In this document: in pieces, positions 39,193-48,928 of the stretch
Numbering within the stretch: position 1 is the first letter of the stretch
How the letters are laid out: each line of letters starts with the position of its first letter
Assembly (NCBI GenBank): GCA_008107755.1
Contig: VIRH01000101.1
Coordinates: 62,001-126,000, forward strand
Direction: 5' to 3'
Length of the DNA stretch: 64,000 nucleotides
From: Rhodobacterales bacterium
GTDB taxonomy: Bacteria > Pseudomonadota > Alphaproteobacteria > Rhizobiales > Stappiaceae
Program-made: the position numbers and the translations under genes
The notes under the pieces: model-generated
The model's database searches: none
Told to the model about the DNA's origin: nothing
What the model saw: only the letters and a program-made list of their open reading frames with translations

Positions 39193-39713
39193 GGTGCGAC
39201 TGGGTGAGTGCTGATGGTCGGCGTGGCTGTTTGCTGCGTCGCGTTTCCCCGTTTGACCTGATCCATGCCGATCGCTTTTTGGCCGTGCCCTGGTAACGCA
39301 TTGGGGGAGGCGTCTTGACAAGGTGGGCGTCCTCAATCTGGATCCGGTTGCCGGGCGGGATCTGATCGATCAGCGTATCGGCAACTGCGCGGTCGAGGAG
39401 GGGCCGCTTCAGGTCGGCGCGTTTCCGGCGTCACACAGCTCTTCAGATCACAGGACGTCCCGAAAGATGGGCTCGATGTCTCGACTTCGTGACCTTGTCA
39501 TGTACTCCGCAAAGGCGGATGTATTCGGCATGATCTTGCCGCGCAGTTAAAAAAATCTGGTCCGTATTTATAAGCGGTGCAATGCAATGTCTCTTAGCCA
39601 GCTAACAAGGCTCGAGACATCGGCACGAAAAAACCCGGTTTCATCTTGTTGGTGGAGGCCGTTTTCGGGTGTCGCGTTGCACAACGTCTCCTGCTTTCTT
39701 TCAATGTCACATC
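39193..39713. other. Non-coding region between aglK and the glpR-like gene
   Basis: No gene I can support; a 75-codon open frame at 39323-39550 has no family resemblance or good ribosome site. An inverted repeat (ATGTCTC...GAGACAT, with inner GCC...GGC) is at 39586-39619. The GC content falls towards the operator at 39714. Confidence 0.5.
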
Positions 39714-39751
39714 ATGTTCATATGAACGTCGAATAACGTTCATATGAACAT
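39714..39751. promoter_or_regulatory. Double palindromic operator upstream of the glpR-like gene
   Basis: Two copies of the perfect palindrome GTTCATATGAAC (39716-39727 and 39738-39749) are centred 22 bases apart, two DNA turns. Together ATGTTCATATGAACGT and ACGTTCATATGAACAT make a 16-base inverted repeat with spacer CGAATA. The half-site ATGTTC is like the E. coli GlpR consensus, so autoregulation of the downstream operon is likely. Confidence 0.75.
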
Positions 39752-39874
39752 GGTTCAAGGGAGGCATTGCAGGGGCCGGAGCGGGGCCGCGTGACGGCGC
39801 TGACGGAGCTCTTGCAGGAGGATACCAGCCCGGTGCAATGCCGGGCGGTGAGCAAGATTTCAGGTCACAGTCGC

Positions 39875-40663
39875 ATGCTTGGGCAAATAGATATCTCCAG
39901 ACGTCAGGCCGAAATCGCGGATCTGGTGCAGAAAGCCGGATTCGCGTCGGTGGAGGATCTGGCGGACCGGTTCGATGTCACGACCCAGACCATCCGCCGT
40001 GACGTCAATGGCCTGTGCGAACTCGGCATCCTGAGGCGAACCCATGGCGGTGTCGAGCCACCGGCCCCGGCATCGAACATCCATTATTCCACCCGCCAGA
40101 TCCTCAATCTCGCCGAAAAGCGGAGGATCGCGCAGCTTGTTGCAAGCGAGGTCGGCAACAGCCAGTCGTTGGCCTTTTCCATCGGCACGACGCCGGAAAT
40201 CGTGATGCAGTCGCTCGCCGGGCACGACAAGCTGACCGTCTTCACCAACAACCTGAACGTCGCCTTTACCGCCTCCTCCAATCCGACATTCCAGGTCACG
40301 ATCACCGGGGGGCGGCTGCGCCACGGCGACCGGGACATTCTCGGCTCGTCCGCACAGGAATTCTTCGCCCGCTACAAGGTCGATATCGGCATTTTCGGCG
40401 TCGCCGGGGTCGATGAGGATGGAACGCTGCTGGACTTTCACGAGGATGAAGTCGCCGCGCGCCAGTCCATCCTGGCCAATTGCCGCAGGTCCTTTCTCGT
40501 GCTCGACCACAGCAAGTTCGGACGCAGCGCCCATGTCCGCGGCGGCGCGCTTGGCGATGTCGATGCGATCTTCACCGATCGACCGATCACGCCCGCCTTC
40601 CGGTCCGCACTTCAGGGAACGACAACGCAGGTGCATGTGACCGGCGAAGGGGAGGGGGCATGA
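39875..40663 (+). CDS. glpR: DeoR-family glycerol-3-phosphate repressor
   Basis: A 262-residue regulator close to E. coli GlpR. The N-terminal HTH (SVEDLADRFDVTTQTIRRDVNGL) is at residues about 22-45, then RRTHGG. The sensor domain has IGTTPE, TNNLNVA, GIFGVAGVDEDGTLLDF and LVLDHSKFGR, each with a direct GlpR counterpart. It should sense glycerol-3-phosphate. The start is uncertain: the frame opens at 39767, and a GTG at 39848 is possible, but MLGQIDISRRQAEI fits the family. The stop overlaps the ugpC-like start (ATGA). Confidence 0.85.
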   Translation: MLGQIDISRRQAEIADLVQKAGFASVEDLADRFDVTTQTIRRDVNGLCELGILRRTHGGVEPPAPASNIHYSTRQILNLAEKRRIAQLVASEVGNSQSLAFSIGTTPEIVMQSLAGHDKLTVFTNNLNVAFTASSNPTFQVTITGGRLRHGDRDILGSSAQEFFARYKVDIGIFGVAGVDEDGTLLDFHEDEVAARQSILANCRRSFLVLDHSKFGRSAHVRGGALGDVDAIFTDRPITPAFRSALQGTTTQVHVTGEGEGA

Positions 40664-41733
40664 TGGTGGACGCGATGCTTGCAAGTACCGGCAAGCCGAT
40701 CCGGCTTGAGGCCGTCACCAGACGGTGGGATGAAACCGTTGCTGTCGACGCCCTGACCGTCGACATGGCTGCCGGCTCCTTCACCGCCCTGCTCGGCCCC
40801 TCCGGCTGCGGCAAATCGACGACGCTGCGCATGGTGGCCGGGCTGGAAAGCGTCAGCGAGGGCAGGATCCTCATCGACGACGAGGATGTCACCACACGGT
40901 CGCCCTCCAAGCGCGACCTTTCCATGGTGTTCCAGTCCTATGCTCTGTTTCCGCATCTGAGCGTTGCCGAGAACATCATCTTCGGGCTGAAGGTGCGCAG
41001 GGTGAGCCGGTCGGAGCGGGATGAGCGGCTGCAGAAGGTGGCAGACCTCCTCGGGCTGTCGCAGCTGCTGGAGCGCAAGCCGGGCCAGCTGTCCGGCGGT
41101 CAGCAGCAGCGCGTGGCGCTGGGGCGGGCGATCATCGCGGAAAAGCCGATCTGTCTCATGGACGAGCCGCTGTCGAATCTCGATGCCAAGCTGCGCCATG
41201 AGATGCGTCTTGAGATCCGTTCTCTGCAGCAGCAGCTCGGCTTCACCATGATCTATGTGACCCATGATCAGGTGGAAGCCATCACGATGGCCGACCAGGT
41301 CGTGCTTCTCAACAGCGGTCGGCTGGAACAGGCGGCTTCCCCGCGTGACCTCTACCAGAAACCGGCGAGCCCGTTCGCGGCCCGCTTCATCGGGACGCCG
41401 CCGATGAACCTTATTCCGGCAAGCGCCTTGAACAAGACATCCGGGGCTTCAAGCCTGCTGATCGGTGTGCGCCCGGAAGCGATGCATCTGCAGGACGGCG
41501 GGCCGGTGTCGGCCAGCGTTCGGGCGGTGGAATATCTCGGCGCTGATCTCCTAGCCGATTGCGAGATCGACGGTGCGCCGTTCCAAGTGCGTCTGCCCGC
41601 GAGAAGAACTGTCGTTCCCGGTGACCGCATCGAACTCGGTTTCGAGGCGGATGCGCTCCATGTCTTCGACGCCGATACCGGCCGGCGGCGGGACGATCTC
41701 ATTTCGGAATTCGGGGCGCTGACGCGCTCCTGA
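40660..41733 (+). CDS. ugpC: ABC transporter ATPase, UgpC/MalK type
   Basis: A 357-residue ATPase. Walker A GPSGCGKSTT near residue 47, signature LSGGQQQRVALGRAI near 143, Walker B CLMDEPLSNLDAK near 165, switch VTHDQVEAIT near 203, and a C-terminal TOBE domain (GVRPEAMHL near 270). Length equals E. coli UgpC (356). It is translationally coupled to glpR and followed by the ugpB-like gene. With GlpR and a UgpB-like binding protein, glycerol-3-phosphate or glycerophosphodiesters are the likely cargo. Confidence 0.87.
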   Translation: MMVDAMLASTGKPIRLEAVTRRWDETVAVDALTVDMAAGSFTALLGPSGCGKSTTLRMVAGLESVSEGRILIDDEDVTTRSPSKRDLSMVFQSYALFPHLSVAENIIFGLKVRRVSRSERDERLQKVADLLGLSQLLERKPGQLSGGQQQRVALGRAIIAEKPICLMDEPLSNLDAKLRHEMRLEIRSLQQQLGFTMIYVTHDQVEAITMADQVVLLNSGRLEQAASPRDLYQKPASPFAARFIGTPPMNLIPASALNKTSGASSLLIGVRPEAMHLQDGGPVSASVRAVEYLGADLLADCEIDGAPFQVRLPARRTVVPGDRIELGFEADALHVFDADTGRRRDDLISEFGALTRS

Positions 41734-41798
41734 ACAGCTGCGCCAGCGCGCAGGCCAGCCGCAGTGTTGCGGAAGCTCAAACCCTAGGACTTAAACCG

Positions 41799-43082
41799 AT
41801 GTTGAAGTCATCTTTCCTGAAAGCCGTTGCCGCAACGGCCTTTACCTTCAGCACCTGGGCCTCAGCTCAGGCTGTCGAACTGCAATTCTATTTTCCGGTC
41901 GCGGTCGGCGGCAAGGCTGCGGAAACCATCCAGGGTCTGACCGACGAATACGTCTCGCAGAACCCCGATGTGACCATCGACGCCGTCTACACCGGCTCCT
42001 ATCAGGACACGGTCGCCAAGGCGATTACCGCCTCACGCGGTGGCAATCCGCCCCAGCTTTCGGTGATCCTGTCCGCGGACATGTTCACCCTCATCGATGA
42101 AGATCTGGTCATGCCGTTCGACGATTATCTGTCGAGCGATGAAGACAAGAAATGGATCGAGGGTTTCTATTCGGGCTTCATGGAAAACAGCCAGACCGGC
42201 GGCAAGACCTACGGCATTCCGTTCCAGCGTTCCACGCCGGTGCTCTACTGGAACAAGGAAGCCTTCAAGGAAGCCGGTCTCGATCCGGAAACGCCGCCTG
42301 CGACCTGGGACGAAATGGTCGAGTTTGGCAAGAAGCTGACGAAAAAGGACGACAGCGGCAACGTCACCCAATGGGGCGTCAGCATCCCGTCATCCGGCTT
42401 CCCCTACTGGCTGTTCCAGGGACTTGCCATCGAGAATGGTGCCATCCTCGCCAACTCTGACGGCAACAAGACGAATTTCGATGATCAGAAGGTGGTCGAG
42501 GCGCTGCAGTATTTGGTCGACCTGAGCACTGAATACAAGATCATGGCACCTGGTATCATCGAGTGGGGCACGGCACCGAAGTCGTTCTTCGAAGGCCAGA
42601 CGGCCATGGTCTGGACCACCACCGGCAACCTGACCAACATGCGCGACAACGCACCGTTCGATTTCGGCGTGGCCATGCTGCCGAAGAAGGTCCAGCGCGG
42701 CGCGCCGACAGGCGGCGGCAACTTCTACCTCTTCAAGGGCGTCTCCGACGAACAGGCGGAAGCCGCGGTCAAGTTCGTTCAGTGGATCACCGCGCCTGAA
42801 CAGTCTGCCAAGTGGACAATGGCGACAGGCTACGTCGCTCCGCGTCCGGAGACCTGGGAAACGGAGACCATGAAACAGTATGTGGCCGACTTTCCGCAGG
42901 TCCTGATCGCCCGCGATCAGCTCGAATATGCCAAGGCTGAACTCGCGACCTATCAGAACCAGCGCGTCACCGGCATCTTCAACGATGCGCTGGCTGCCGC
43001 CATCACCGGCACCAAGGATCCGGAAACGGCACTGAAGGAAGCCCAGAGCCAGGCGGATGCCATTCTGGCGGATTACCGCTAG
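41799..43082 (+). CDS. ugpB: ABC transporter substrate-binding protein, UgpB-like
   Basis: A 427-residue SBP family 1 protein with a signal peptide ending SAQA (residues 1-25). It shares with E. coli UgpB the blocks STPVLYWNKEAFKEAGLDPE, PPATWDEM, FFEGQTAMVWTTTGNLTNMRDNAPFDFGVAMLP and a C-terminal ALKEAQSQADAIL helix. UgpB binds sn-glycerol-3-phosphate; the cargo here is inferred from homology and the GlpR neighbour. A hairpin at 43170-43199 separates it from the permease genes. Confidence 0.85.
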   Translation: MLKSSFLKAVAATAFTFSTWASAQAVELQFYFPVAVGGKAAETIQGLTDEYVSQNPDVTIDAVYTGSYQDTVAKAITASRGGNPPQLSVILSADMFTLIDEDLVMPFDDYLSSDEDKKWIEGFYSGFMENSQTGGKTYGIPFQRSTPVLYWNKEAFKEAGLDPETPPATWDEMVEFGKKLTKKDDSGNVTQWGVSIPSSGFPYWLFQGLAIENGAILANSDGNKTNFDDQKVVEALQYLVDLSTEYKIMAPGIIEWGTAPKSFFEGQTAMVWTTTGNLTNMRDNAPFDFGVAMLPKKVQRGAPTGGGNFYLFKGVSDEQAEAAVKFVQWITAPEQSAKWTMATGYVAPRPETWETETMKQYVADFPQVLIARDQLEYAKAELATYQNQRVTGIFNDALAAAITGTKDPETALKEAQSQADAILADYR

Positions 43083-43169
43083 CAGGCTCGCAAACTGATT
43101 GCCGGCACAGTGCCGGAGCCTTCTGTCGGCCTTCTCCGGGCGGGCAGGAGGCTGCGGGCCATGACGGCA

Positions 43170-43199
43170 GCGGAGCGCTGACCCTTTGCAGCGCTCCGC
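43170..43199 (+). terminator. Hairpin between ugpB-like and ugpA-like genes
   Basis: A perfect 11-base stem (GCGGAGCGCTG with CAGCGCTCCGC) and an 8-base loop, then CTTTATCCCTTT. A smaller stem (CCGGCA-cag-TGCCGG) lies just before, near 43099-43113. Partial termination is likely. Confidence 0.72.
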
Positions 43200-43270
43200 C
43201 TTTATCCCTTCGGGCCGGTCTCTGCAAACCTGCGCAGACAGGCACATTCACTCAAGGTCGGGCGAACGGC

Positions 43271-44158
43271 ATGCGGAACGTGACACTCAAACGCGAATGG
43301 GTCCTTGGCTGGCTGCTGTTGCTGCCCTCCATGGTTCTCTTGTTCGCCTTCACGCATATTCCTGCGGTCACGACGTTCCTGAACAGTTTTTACTCAACGC
43401 CGCGCGGGCGCCGCGCCGCCAAATTCATCGGCGCCGAGAATTATGAGCGAATGCTTGGCGATCCGGTGTTCTGGCAGGTGCTGTGGAACAATCTCTGGTT
43501 CGCTCTCGGCACGATCCCGGTCTCCATTGCGCTGGCGCTGGTCATGGCCCTTTGGGTCAACGACAGACTAGCCGGACGCGGCTTCGTTCGCATGGCCTAT
43601 TTCACGCCAACCGTTTTGCCGATGATCGCTGTCGCCAACATCTGGCTGTTCTTCTACACGCCGGGGTTCGGTCTGTTCGACCAGATCACGGGCACCTTGT
43701 TCGGCTGGCCGGCGACCAACTATCTCGGCAGTCCGGAGACCGCGCTCAATGCGGTCATCGTCGTCACGGTCTGGAAGGAAGCCGGGTTCTTCATGATCTT
43801 CTATCTGGCGGCGCTGCAGTCGATCCCCCAGTCGCTGAAGGAGGCGGCACAGATCGAGGGCGCGAACCGCTGGACGATCTTCTGGCGCATCACGTTCCCG
43901 CTTCTGATGCCGACGACGCTGTTTGTCAGCGTGAACGCCGTCATCAACTCTTTTCGCCTCGTGGATCACATCTTCATCCTGACCGACGGCGGGCCGAACA
44001 ACGCTTCCGCACTGCTCTTGTTTCACATCTACGAAGTGGCGTTCCAGCACTGGGAGACCGCTTATGCGGCGACGCTCACGGTCGCTCTGCTCCTGATCCT
44101 GTGCCTTCTGGCGATCGGGCAATTCTTCTTCGTGGACCGGAAGGTGCATTACAAATGA
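43271..44158 (+). CDS. ugpA: ABC transporter permease, UgpA type
   Basis: A 295-residue permease, exactly the length of E. coli UgpA. It has six predicted helices beginning at GWLLLLPSMVLLFAFTHIPAV, and the EAA loop IPQSLKEAAQIEGANRWTIFWRI near residue 190. It is the first permease of the importer and overlaps the next gene by 4 bases. Confidence 0.87.
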   Translation: MRNVTLKREWVLGWLLLLPSMVLLFAFTHIPAVTTFLNSFYSTPRGRRAAKFIGAENYERMLGDPVFWQVLWNNLWFALGTIPVSIALALVMALWVNDRLAGRGFVRMAYFTPTVLPMIAVANIWLFFYTPGFGLFDQITGTLFGWPATNYLGSPETALNAVIVVTVWKEAGFFMIFYLAALQSIPQSLKEAAQIEGANRWTIFWRITFPLLMPTTLFVSVNAVINSFRLVDHIFILTDGGPNNASALLLFHIYEVAFQHWETAYAATLTVALLLILCLLAIGQFFFVDRKVHYK

Positions 44159-44979
44159 CCGGCGCTTCCCCGTTTTCCTACGACAGGCTCCTGAACACCG
44201 TCGCCGCCTGGGCTCTGGCACTCCTTTGGATCCTGCCGCTCGCCTATGCGGTCTGGACCGCCATCCATCCGGCTGCCTATGAGGCGCGCTTCGATCTTCT
44301 CGCGCCGCTGACGCTGGAGAATTTCGTCAAGGCATGGCAGGCGGCGCCCTTTGCCCGCTATTTCCTCAACACGGTTCTTCTCGTGACCATGGTACTGGCC
44401 GGGCAATTTCTGCTGTGCACGCTGGCGGCCTATGCCTTTGCCCGCTTCACGTTTCCGGGGCGCAACATCCTGTTTACGCTGGTGCTGCTTCAGCTGCTCG
44501 TGATGCCCGACATCCTGATGGTCGAAAACTACAAGACCATGCGGTTGCTCGATCTGGTCGACACGATCCCGGCCATCGCCTTGCCCTATGTCGCCTCGGG
44601 CTTCGGCATCTTTCTGCTGCGGCAGACCTTCATGACCATTCCGCGCGAACTGGACGATGCCGCGCGTGTGGAGGGGGCCTCGGCGCTCGGGGTTCTGTGG
44701 AGGGTCTATATTCCGCTCGCAAAGCCGACCTACCTTGCCTATGGGCTGATTTCGATCAGCCACCACTGGAACAATTTTCTCTGGCCGCTGATTGTGACGA
44801 ATTCGGTCGAGACCCGGCCGGTCACCGTCGGTCTCAGCGTCTTTTCCGCCATCGACAGCGGCGTCGAATGGTCGGTGATCAACGCGGCGACGCTGATGAC
44901 CTCCGGACCGCTGCTGATCGCCTTCCTGCTGTTCCAGAGACAGTTCGTGCAGAGCTTCATGCGCGCCGGGATCAAGTAG
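44155..44979 (+). CDS. ugpE: ABC transporter permease, UgpE type
   Basis: A 274-residue MalG/UgpE-type permease. Features are LALLWILPLAYAVWTAIHP (first helix), FARFTFPGRNILFTLVLLQLLVMPD, and the EAA loop IPRELDDAARVEGASALGVLW near 160, with HHWNNFLWPLIVT after it. It starts ATGA across the ugpA stop, so the subunits are coupled. Confidence 0.87.
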   Translation: MTGASPFSYDRLLNTVAAWALALLWILPLAYAVWTAIHPAAYEARFDLLAPLTLENFVKAWQAAPFARYFLNTVLLVTMVLAGQFLLCTLAAYAFARFTFPGRNILFTLVLLQLLVMPDILMVENYKTMRLLDLVDTIPAIALPYVASGFGIFLLRQTFMTIPRELDDAARVEGASALGVLWRVYIPLAKPTYLAYGLISISHHWNNFLWPLIVTNSVETRPVTVGLSVFSAIDSGVEWSVINAATLMTSGPLLIAFLLFQRQFVQSFMRAGIK

Positions 44980-45173
44980 CGGCGCCGGTTGCAGGGCACC
45001 TGCGGCGTTTGACCGGCGTCCTTCGGGCCCCAAGTTTATTGCCGGGTCGGAAAGAGTGAATTTCGAAGCCGGGCGGTTGCCACATGCGCCTTCCTTGCGG
45101 CAAGTGGGATTGCAGATCAGCGAATCGACTTGAGGGCCGTCCTTTGACGCATGACGCAGACATGCTAAACGGT

Positions 45174-45189
45174 TTTAAATCGATTTAAA
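45174..45189. promoter_or_regulatory. LacI-type palindromic operator before kdgK
   Basis: TTTAAATCGATTTAAA is a perfect 16-base palindrome with a central CG, as in LacI-family operators, 57 bases before the kdgK start. No cognate regulator gene is adjacent. Confidence 0.6.
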
Positions 45190-45246
45190 TCCCAGCTCGG
45201 GAATTGGAACCGCCGCGCATGCAGCCGTTCAGGAGGAGAGTGACCC

Positions 45247-46155
45247 GTGTCGAAATTGTTCCTGGCCATCGGCGAATGCATGGTCGAGATGGCGCCGACT
45301 GCCGAGGGCACCTATGCCATGGGCTTTGCCGGCGACACCCTCAATACCGCTTGGTACGCGCGCAAATGCCTGCCGGGGGACTGGTCGGTCGGGTACTATA
45401 CGGCCGTCGGGACGGACAAGGTTTCCGGTGAAATGCTGGATTTCCTTAAGGGCTCGAATATCGAGACCGATGCCGTCCGCAAGCTCGACGACAGGACCGT
45501 CGGTCTTTACCTGATCCAGTTGAAGGACGGGGAGCGTAGCTTTGCCTACTGGCGCTCGCAATCGGCAGCGCGTCTTCTGGCGGCCGACGTCGCCCGCCTC
45601 GATGAGGCGGTGTCCAGCGCGGGCCTCATCTATTTCAGCGGCATCACGATCGCGATCCTGTCGCCGGAAGACAGGAAGACCTTCCTGTCCAGCCTGCGAC
45701 GGGCGCGCGACGCCGGGGCGAAGGTCGCCTTCGATCCGAACCTTCGACCGCGGCTCTGGGAGGACGCCGAGACGATGCGCAAAAGCGTCACCGAGGCTGC
45801 TGGACTATGCGACCTCGTGATGCCGTCCTTCGAGGACGAGCTGGCGCATTTCGGCGATGAGACACCCGCCGTCAGCGCGGATCGCTATCTCGCCGCCGGC
45901 GCGAAAATGGTCGTGGTGAAGAACGGTCCTGAAGACGTAATCTGTGCCAGCGCCGGCGAGCGCCAGACATTCCAGCCCGATCCGGTGCGCGACATCGTGG
46001 ATACGACGGCTGCGGGGGACAGCTTCAACGCTGCTTTTCTTTCCGAATATCTGACGGGTGGGGAAATCACTGCAAGTGTTTCAGCGGCCGCAAGGCTTGC
46101 GGGCAAGGTGATCAGGCATCGCGGCGCGCTGGTGGACTGTCTTCAGTCCCGCTGA
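45247..46155 (+). CDS. kdgK: 2-keto-3-deoxygluconate kinase (PfkB family)
   Basis: A 302-residue sugar kinase that should phosphorylate 2-keto-3-deoxygluconate to KDPG for Entner-Doudoroff cleavage. The N terminus is FLAIGECMVEMAPT, as in KdgK; GFAGDTLNTAWYARK is the substrate segment; DTTAAGDSFNAAFLSEYL near residue 254 holds the anion hole and catalytic Asp. It starts with GTG behind AGGAGGAGAG. It follows the ugp-type genes but has its own operator, so it belongs to a separate regulon, probably for uronates or aldonates. Confidence 0.88.
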   Translation: MSKLFLAIGECMVEMAPTAEGTYAMGFAGDTLNTAWYARKCLPGDWSVGYYTAVGTDKVSGEMLDFLKGSNIETDAVRKLDDRTVGLYLIQLKDGERSFAYWRSQSAARLLAADVARLDEAVSSAGLIYFSGITIAILSPEDRKTFLSSLRRARDAGAKVAFDPNLRPRLWEDAETMRKSVTEAAGLCDLVMPSFEDELAHFGDETPAVSADRYLAAGAKMVVVKNGPEDVICASAGERQTFQPDPVRDIVDTTAAGDSFNAAFLSEYLTGGEITASVSAAARLAGKVIRHRGALVDCLQSR

Positions 46156-46438
46156 GGTCTTGAGACCGGCCAGGTGAGTCCCCGAAGGTGGGATCTCTTT
46201 ACAGTGCAAGGTGCGCTTTCGCGGCTCGGGCGCCCCTCCCTTGCCAGCCTTTGCTTCTTGCTGTCTCCATGAACTGCTTCGTTCGTTTTACGTTTTTCTT
46301 CATACTCCTAATCTATAGTCATATATGCTAGTGTAATTTCTGCAATAGTTTGAAATTAACTGATTATTACTCAGATGACCCTACGGTCCTTTCAGAGTGT
46401 TGCTCAGAATCTGTTTTCTGCCGGGGGTGATCACAAAC

Positions 46439-48865
46439 ATGCGACTGTCTACAAAAATACCGGCGCTCGTCCTGGGAGCGGCTTTTGTTGTCGGCGTCGG
46501 GATCGGTGTCTCCAGCTATCTTACGTCGATCGACAGTATCGACAAGCTGACAAGGCAACGGCTCCTGGCCGCGGCGGAGACTGCTTCAGTTGAAATCAAG
46601 AGCTATCTGCGCGCCATCGAGCAACAGCTCGTGCTTGTCGCTGAAAATCCAGAAACGGCCAAGGCTGTTCAGATGTTCGAGGCCGCATGGAGTGAACTGG
46701 AACAATCCGGCCAGACCGCGACCGAAGTGCTGCAGGCAGCGTATATCACCGACAATCCGCATCCGGTCGGCGAAAAGGACAAACTCGACGCGGCCGACAC
46801 CGGTACCGCCTATGATGCGGTCCATCAGGAATTTCATTCGTGGTTCCACAAGCTCCAGCAGGACGCGGGCTACTACGACATCTTTCTGTTCGATACGAAG
46901 GGCAATCTCGTCTATTCCGTTTTCAAGGAGCTCGATTTCGCCACCAATTTTCTGGAAAACGGCGGTGAGTGGGCGAAGACGGACCTTGGAGACGTCTATC
47001 GCCGGGCAATGTCCATTACCGCCCATGATGAAGTGGCCTTTGCGGACTTTGCACCCTACGCGCCCAGTGCCGGCGCGCCGGCCAGTTTCATGGCGCATCC
47101 CGTCGTGAGGCAGGGTGGCGAAACCGTGGGGGTGCTGGCCTATCAGATGCCCGTTGGGCGGATCAACAAGCTGATGGAGCACACTCTCGGGCTCGGAGAG
47201 ACCGGTGAAATCGCTCTCATCGGTGCCGAAGACGGGCTGATGCGCAACGATTCCAAAGCCACCGAAGGCGTGAACGATGTTCTCGAGACGAAGATCGCCA
47301 GCCCGGTGATCGAAGCTGCGCGGGAAAAAGGTGCTGCGTTTGGCTATGATACGCTCCATCGTGGTGAATTGATGGATGTGGAAGCCATAAAGTTCGATTA
47401 TCAGGGAAACCACTTCATACTGCTGGCAATGCAGGCCTATGAGGAAGCGACGGCCCCGATAGTGGACATGCGCGATCATATGCTGGCAATCGGGTTGGCG
47501 CTTCTGGCGCTTGTGGCGGTTGGCGGTTTCTTCGGCGCCCGGACAGTTACCCGCCCACTCAATGCAATCGTCACGGCCATGAACAAACTCTCGATGGGTG
47601 AAGTCGACGCCAAGGTCGAAGAGGGCGGCAGGGCAGACGAAATCGGCGACATGTACAAGGCGCTGAAGGTCTTCAAGGAGAACGCTCTCGAGCGCAAGCA
47701 TCTGGAAGAGGCAGCACGCCGCGAGCGGGATCGCGAGCGTCAGCGCCAGTCCTTCATGGAATCCGTGATCAGCAACTTCAAGTCGTCCATGGCCGGACGA
47801 CTCGAAACGGTCGGCGACCAGATGACGGTCATGCGCACAGCAGCCAGGACACTGGACGAGCTGGCATCGAACTCGAAGCTGGAAGCCGACAGCGCTGGTT
47901 CCGCTTCTGGCAGTGCGTCGGAAAGCGTATCAGTCGTCGCCGCCGCGACAGAGGAGATGACTGCGACGGTCCAGGAAATCGCAACCCAGACCGAGGCAAC
48001 GATCCGGATCGTGGCGGAAGCCGTGGAGGCTGCCGAATCCACCAACGACAATGTCGCGACACTTTCCGAAGCAGCCGAACATATCGGCAGCGTGGTCAAT
48101 CTCATCCGCGATATTGCCGCACAGACCAACCTGCTCGCGCTCAATGCCACAATTGAAGCGGCCCGTGCCGGTGAGGCCGGACGTGGGTTCGCGGTTGTCG
48201 CAGCGGAAGTCAAGGAACTCGCAGATCAGACATCAAAGGCGACGGACGAGATTTCGTCACGGATCGCGGGAATCCAGTCTTCCGTAAAAAACGCGGCTGG
48301 CGCGATCGGCAACATTTCGGAGAAGGTCTCGGATATCCGACATCTGACCAGTTCGGTCGCCGGCGCGATCGAGGAACAGCGGGCTGCAAACGAGGAAATA
48401 GCACGCTCCGCGCGCACGGCAAGCGACGGCACCAACCAGGCCGTGAACAGCATGCAGTCCGTTTCCTCTGCGGTCGAGCAGACGTCCCGTGAGGCCAGTT
48501 CGGTCAATTCCGCATCCGACCTCGTATCTGCTGCCAGCGCGCAGCTGGCCGAGGAAGTTGAAAGCTTCCTTGCCAATGTCACGCGGGATGTCGAGGACCG
48601 TCGCCGCGCTGCCCGCAAGTCGATCTCACAGGATGTCAGAATTCGGACGCAGGACGGCCAGACCAGGATAAGCCAGTTGATCGACGTCAGCACCGGCGGT
48701 GCAATGATCGAGAAGATCGACGGTCTCAATCCGGGAGACGTCGTCAGGCTTGATCTCATTGATGGCACGCGGCTCCAGGGCAAGGTTGTACGGGAAACCG
48801 AAACCGGAGCCGCGATCGAGTTCCAGGAAGCGTTGGGCGAGGAACATCAGCTCCTTGCGGCGTGA
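46439..48865 (+). CDS. Methyl-accepting chemotaxis protein with C-terminal PilZ domain
   Basis: An 808-residue chemoreceptor. The first helix (residues about 7-27) and a second one (about 350-372, [17 protein letters not shown]) flank a periplasmic Cache-like sensor with [22 protein letters not shown] follows near 375-425. The signalling hairpin tip ([23 protein letters not shown]) is near 560. The last 95 residues are a PilZ domain (RRRAARKSI, then [10 protein letters not shown]), which binds cyclic di-GMP in other proteins. It could couple chemotaxis to c-di-GMP levels. Ligand unknown. It converges with iolB and ends in a strong terminator. Confidence 0.9.
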   Translation: MRLSTKIPALVLGAAFVVGVGIGVSSYLTSIDSIDKLTRQRLLAAAETASVEIKSYLRAIEQQLVLVAENPETAKAVQMFEAAWSELEQSGQTATEVLQAAYITDNPHPVGEKDKLDAADTGTAYDAVHQEFHSWFHKLQQDAGYYDIFLFDTKGNLVYSVFKELDFATNFLENGGEWAKTDLGDVYRRAMSITAHDEVAFADFAPYAPSAGAPASFMAHPVVRQGGETVGVLAYQMPVGRINKLMEHTLGLGETGEIALIGAEDGLMRNDSKATEGVNDVLETKIASPVIEAAREKGAAFGYDTLHRGELMDVEAIKFDYQGNHFILLAMQAYEEATAPIVDMRDHMLAIGLALLALVAVGGFFGARTVTRPLNAIVTAMNKLSMGEVDAKVEEGGRADEIGDMYKALKVFKENALERKHLEEAARRERDRERQRQSFMESVISNFKSSMAGRLETVGDQMTVMRTAARTLDELASNSKLEADSAGSASGSASESVSVVAAATEEMTATVQEIATQTEATIRIVAEAVEAAESTNDNVATLSEAAEHIGSVVNLIRDIAAQTNLLALNATIEAARAGEAGRGFAVVAAEVKELADQTSKATDEISSRIAGIQSSVKNAAGAIGNISEKVSDIRHLTSSVAGAIEEQRAANEEIARSARTASDGTNQAVNSMQSVSSAVEQTSREASSVNSASDLVSAASAQLAEEVESFLANVTRDVEDRRRAARKSISQDVRIRTQDGQTRISQLIDVSTGGAMIEKIDGLNPGDVVRLDLIDGTRLQGKVVRETETGAAIEFQEALGEEHQLLAA

Positions 48866-48886
48866 TCGTCAGTAATACATCTTTGG

Positions 48887-48916
48887 AGCGGGCGCCGGTG
48901 AGCGCCCGCTTTTTTG
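48887..48916 (+). terminator. Intrinsic terminator after the chemoreceptor gene
   Basis: A perfect 9-base stem (AGCGGGCGC with GCGCCCGCT), a 6-base loop and six T, placed between the chemoreceptor gene and the converging iolB. Confidence 0.9.
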
Positions 48917-48928
48917 TTCGCCTGTCTG

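Noticed and set aside
39323..39550. A 75-codon frame between aglK and glpR
   Set aside because: No ribosome site, no motif and no neighbour coupling; treated as non-coding.
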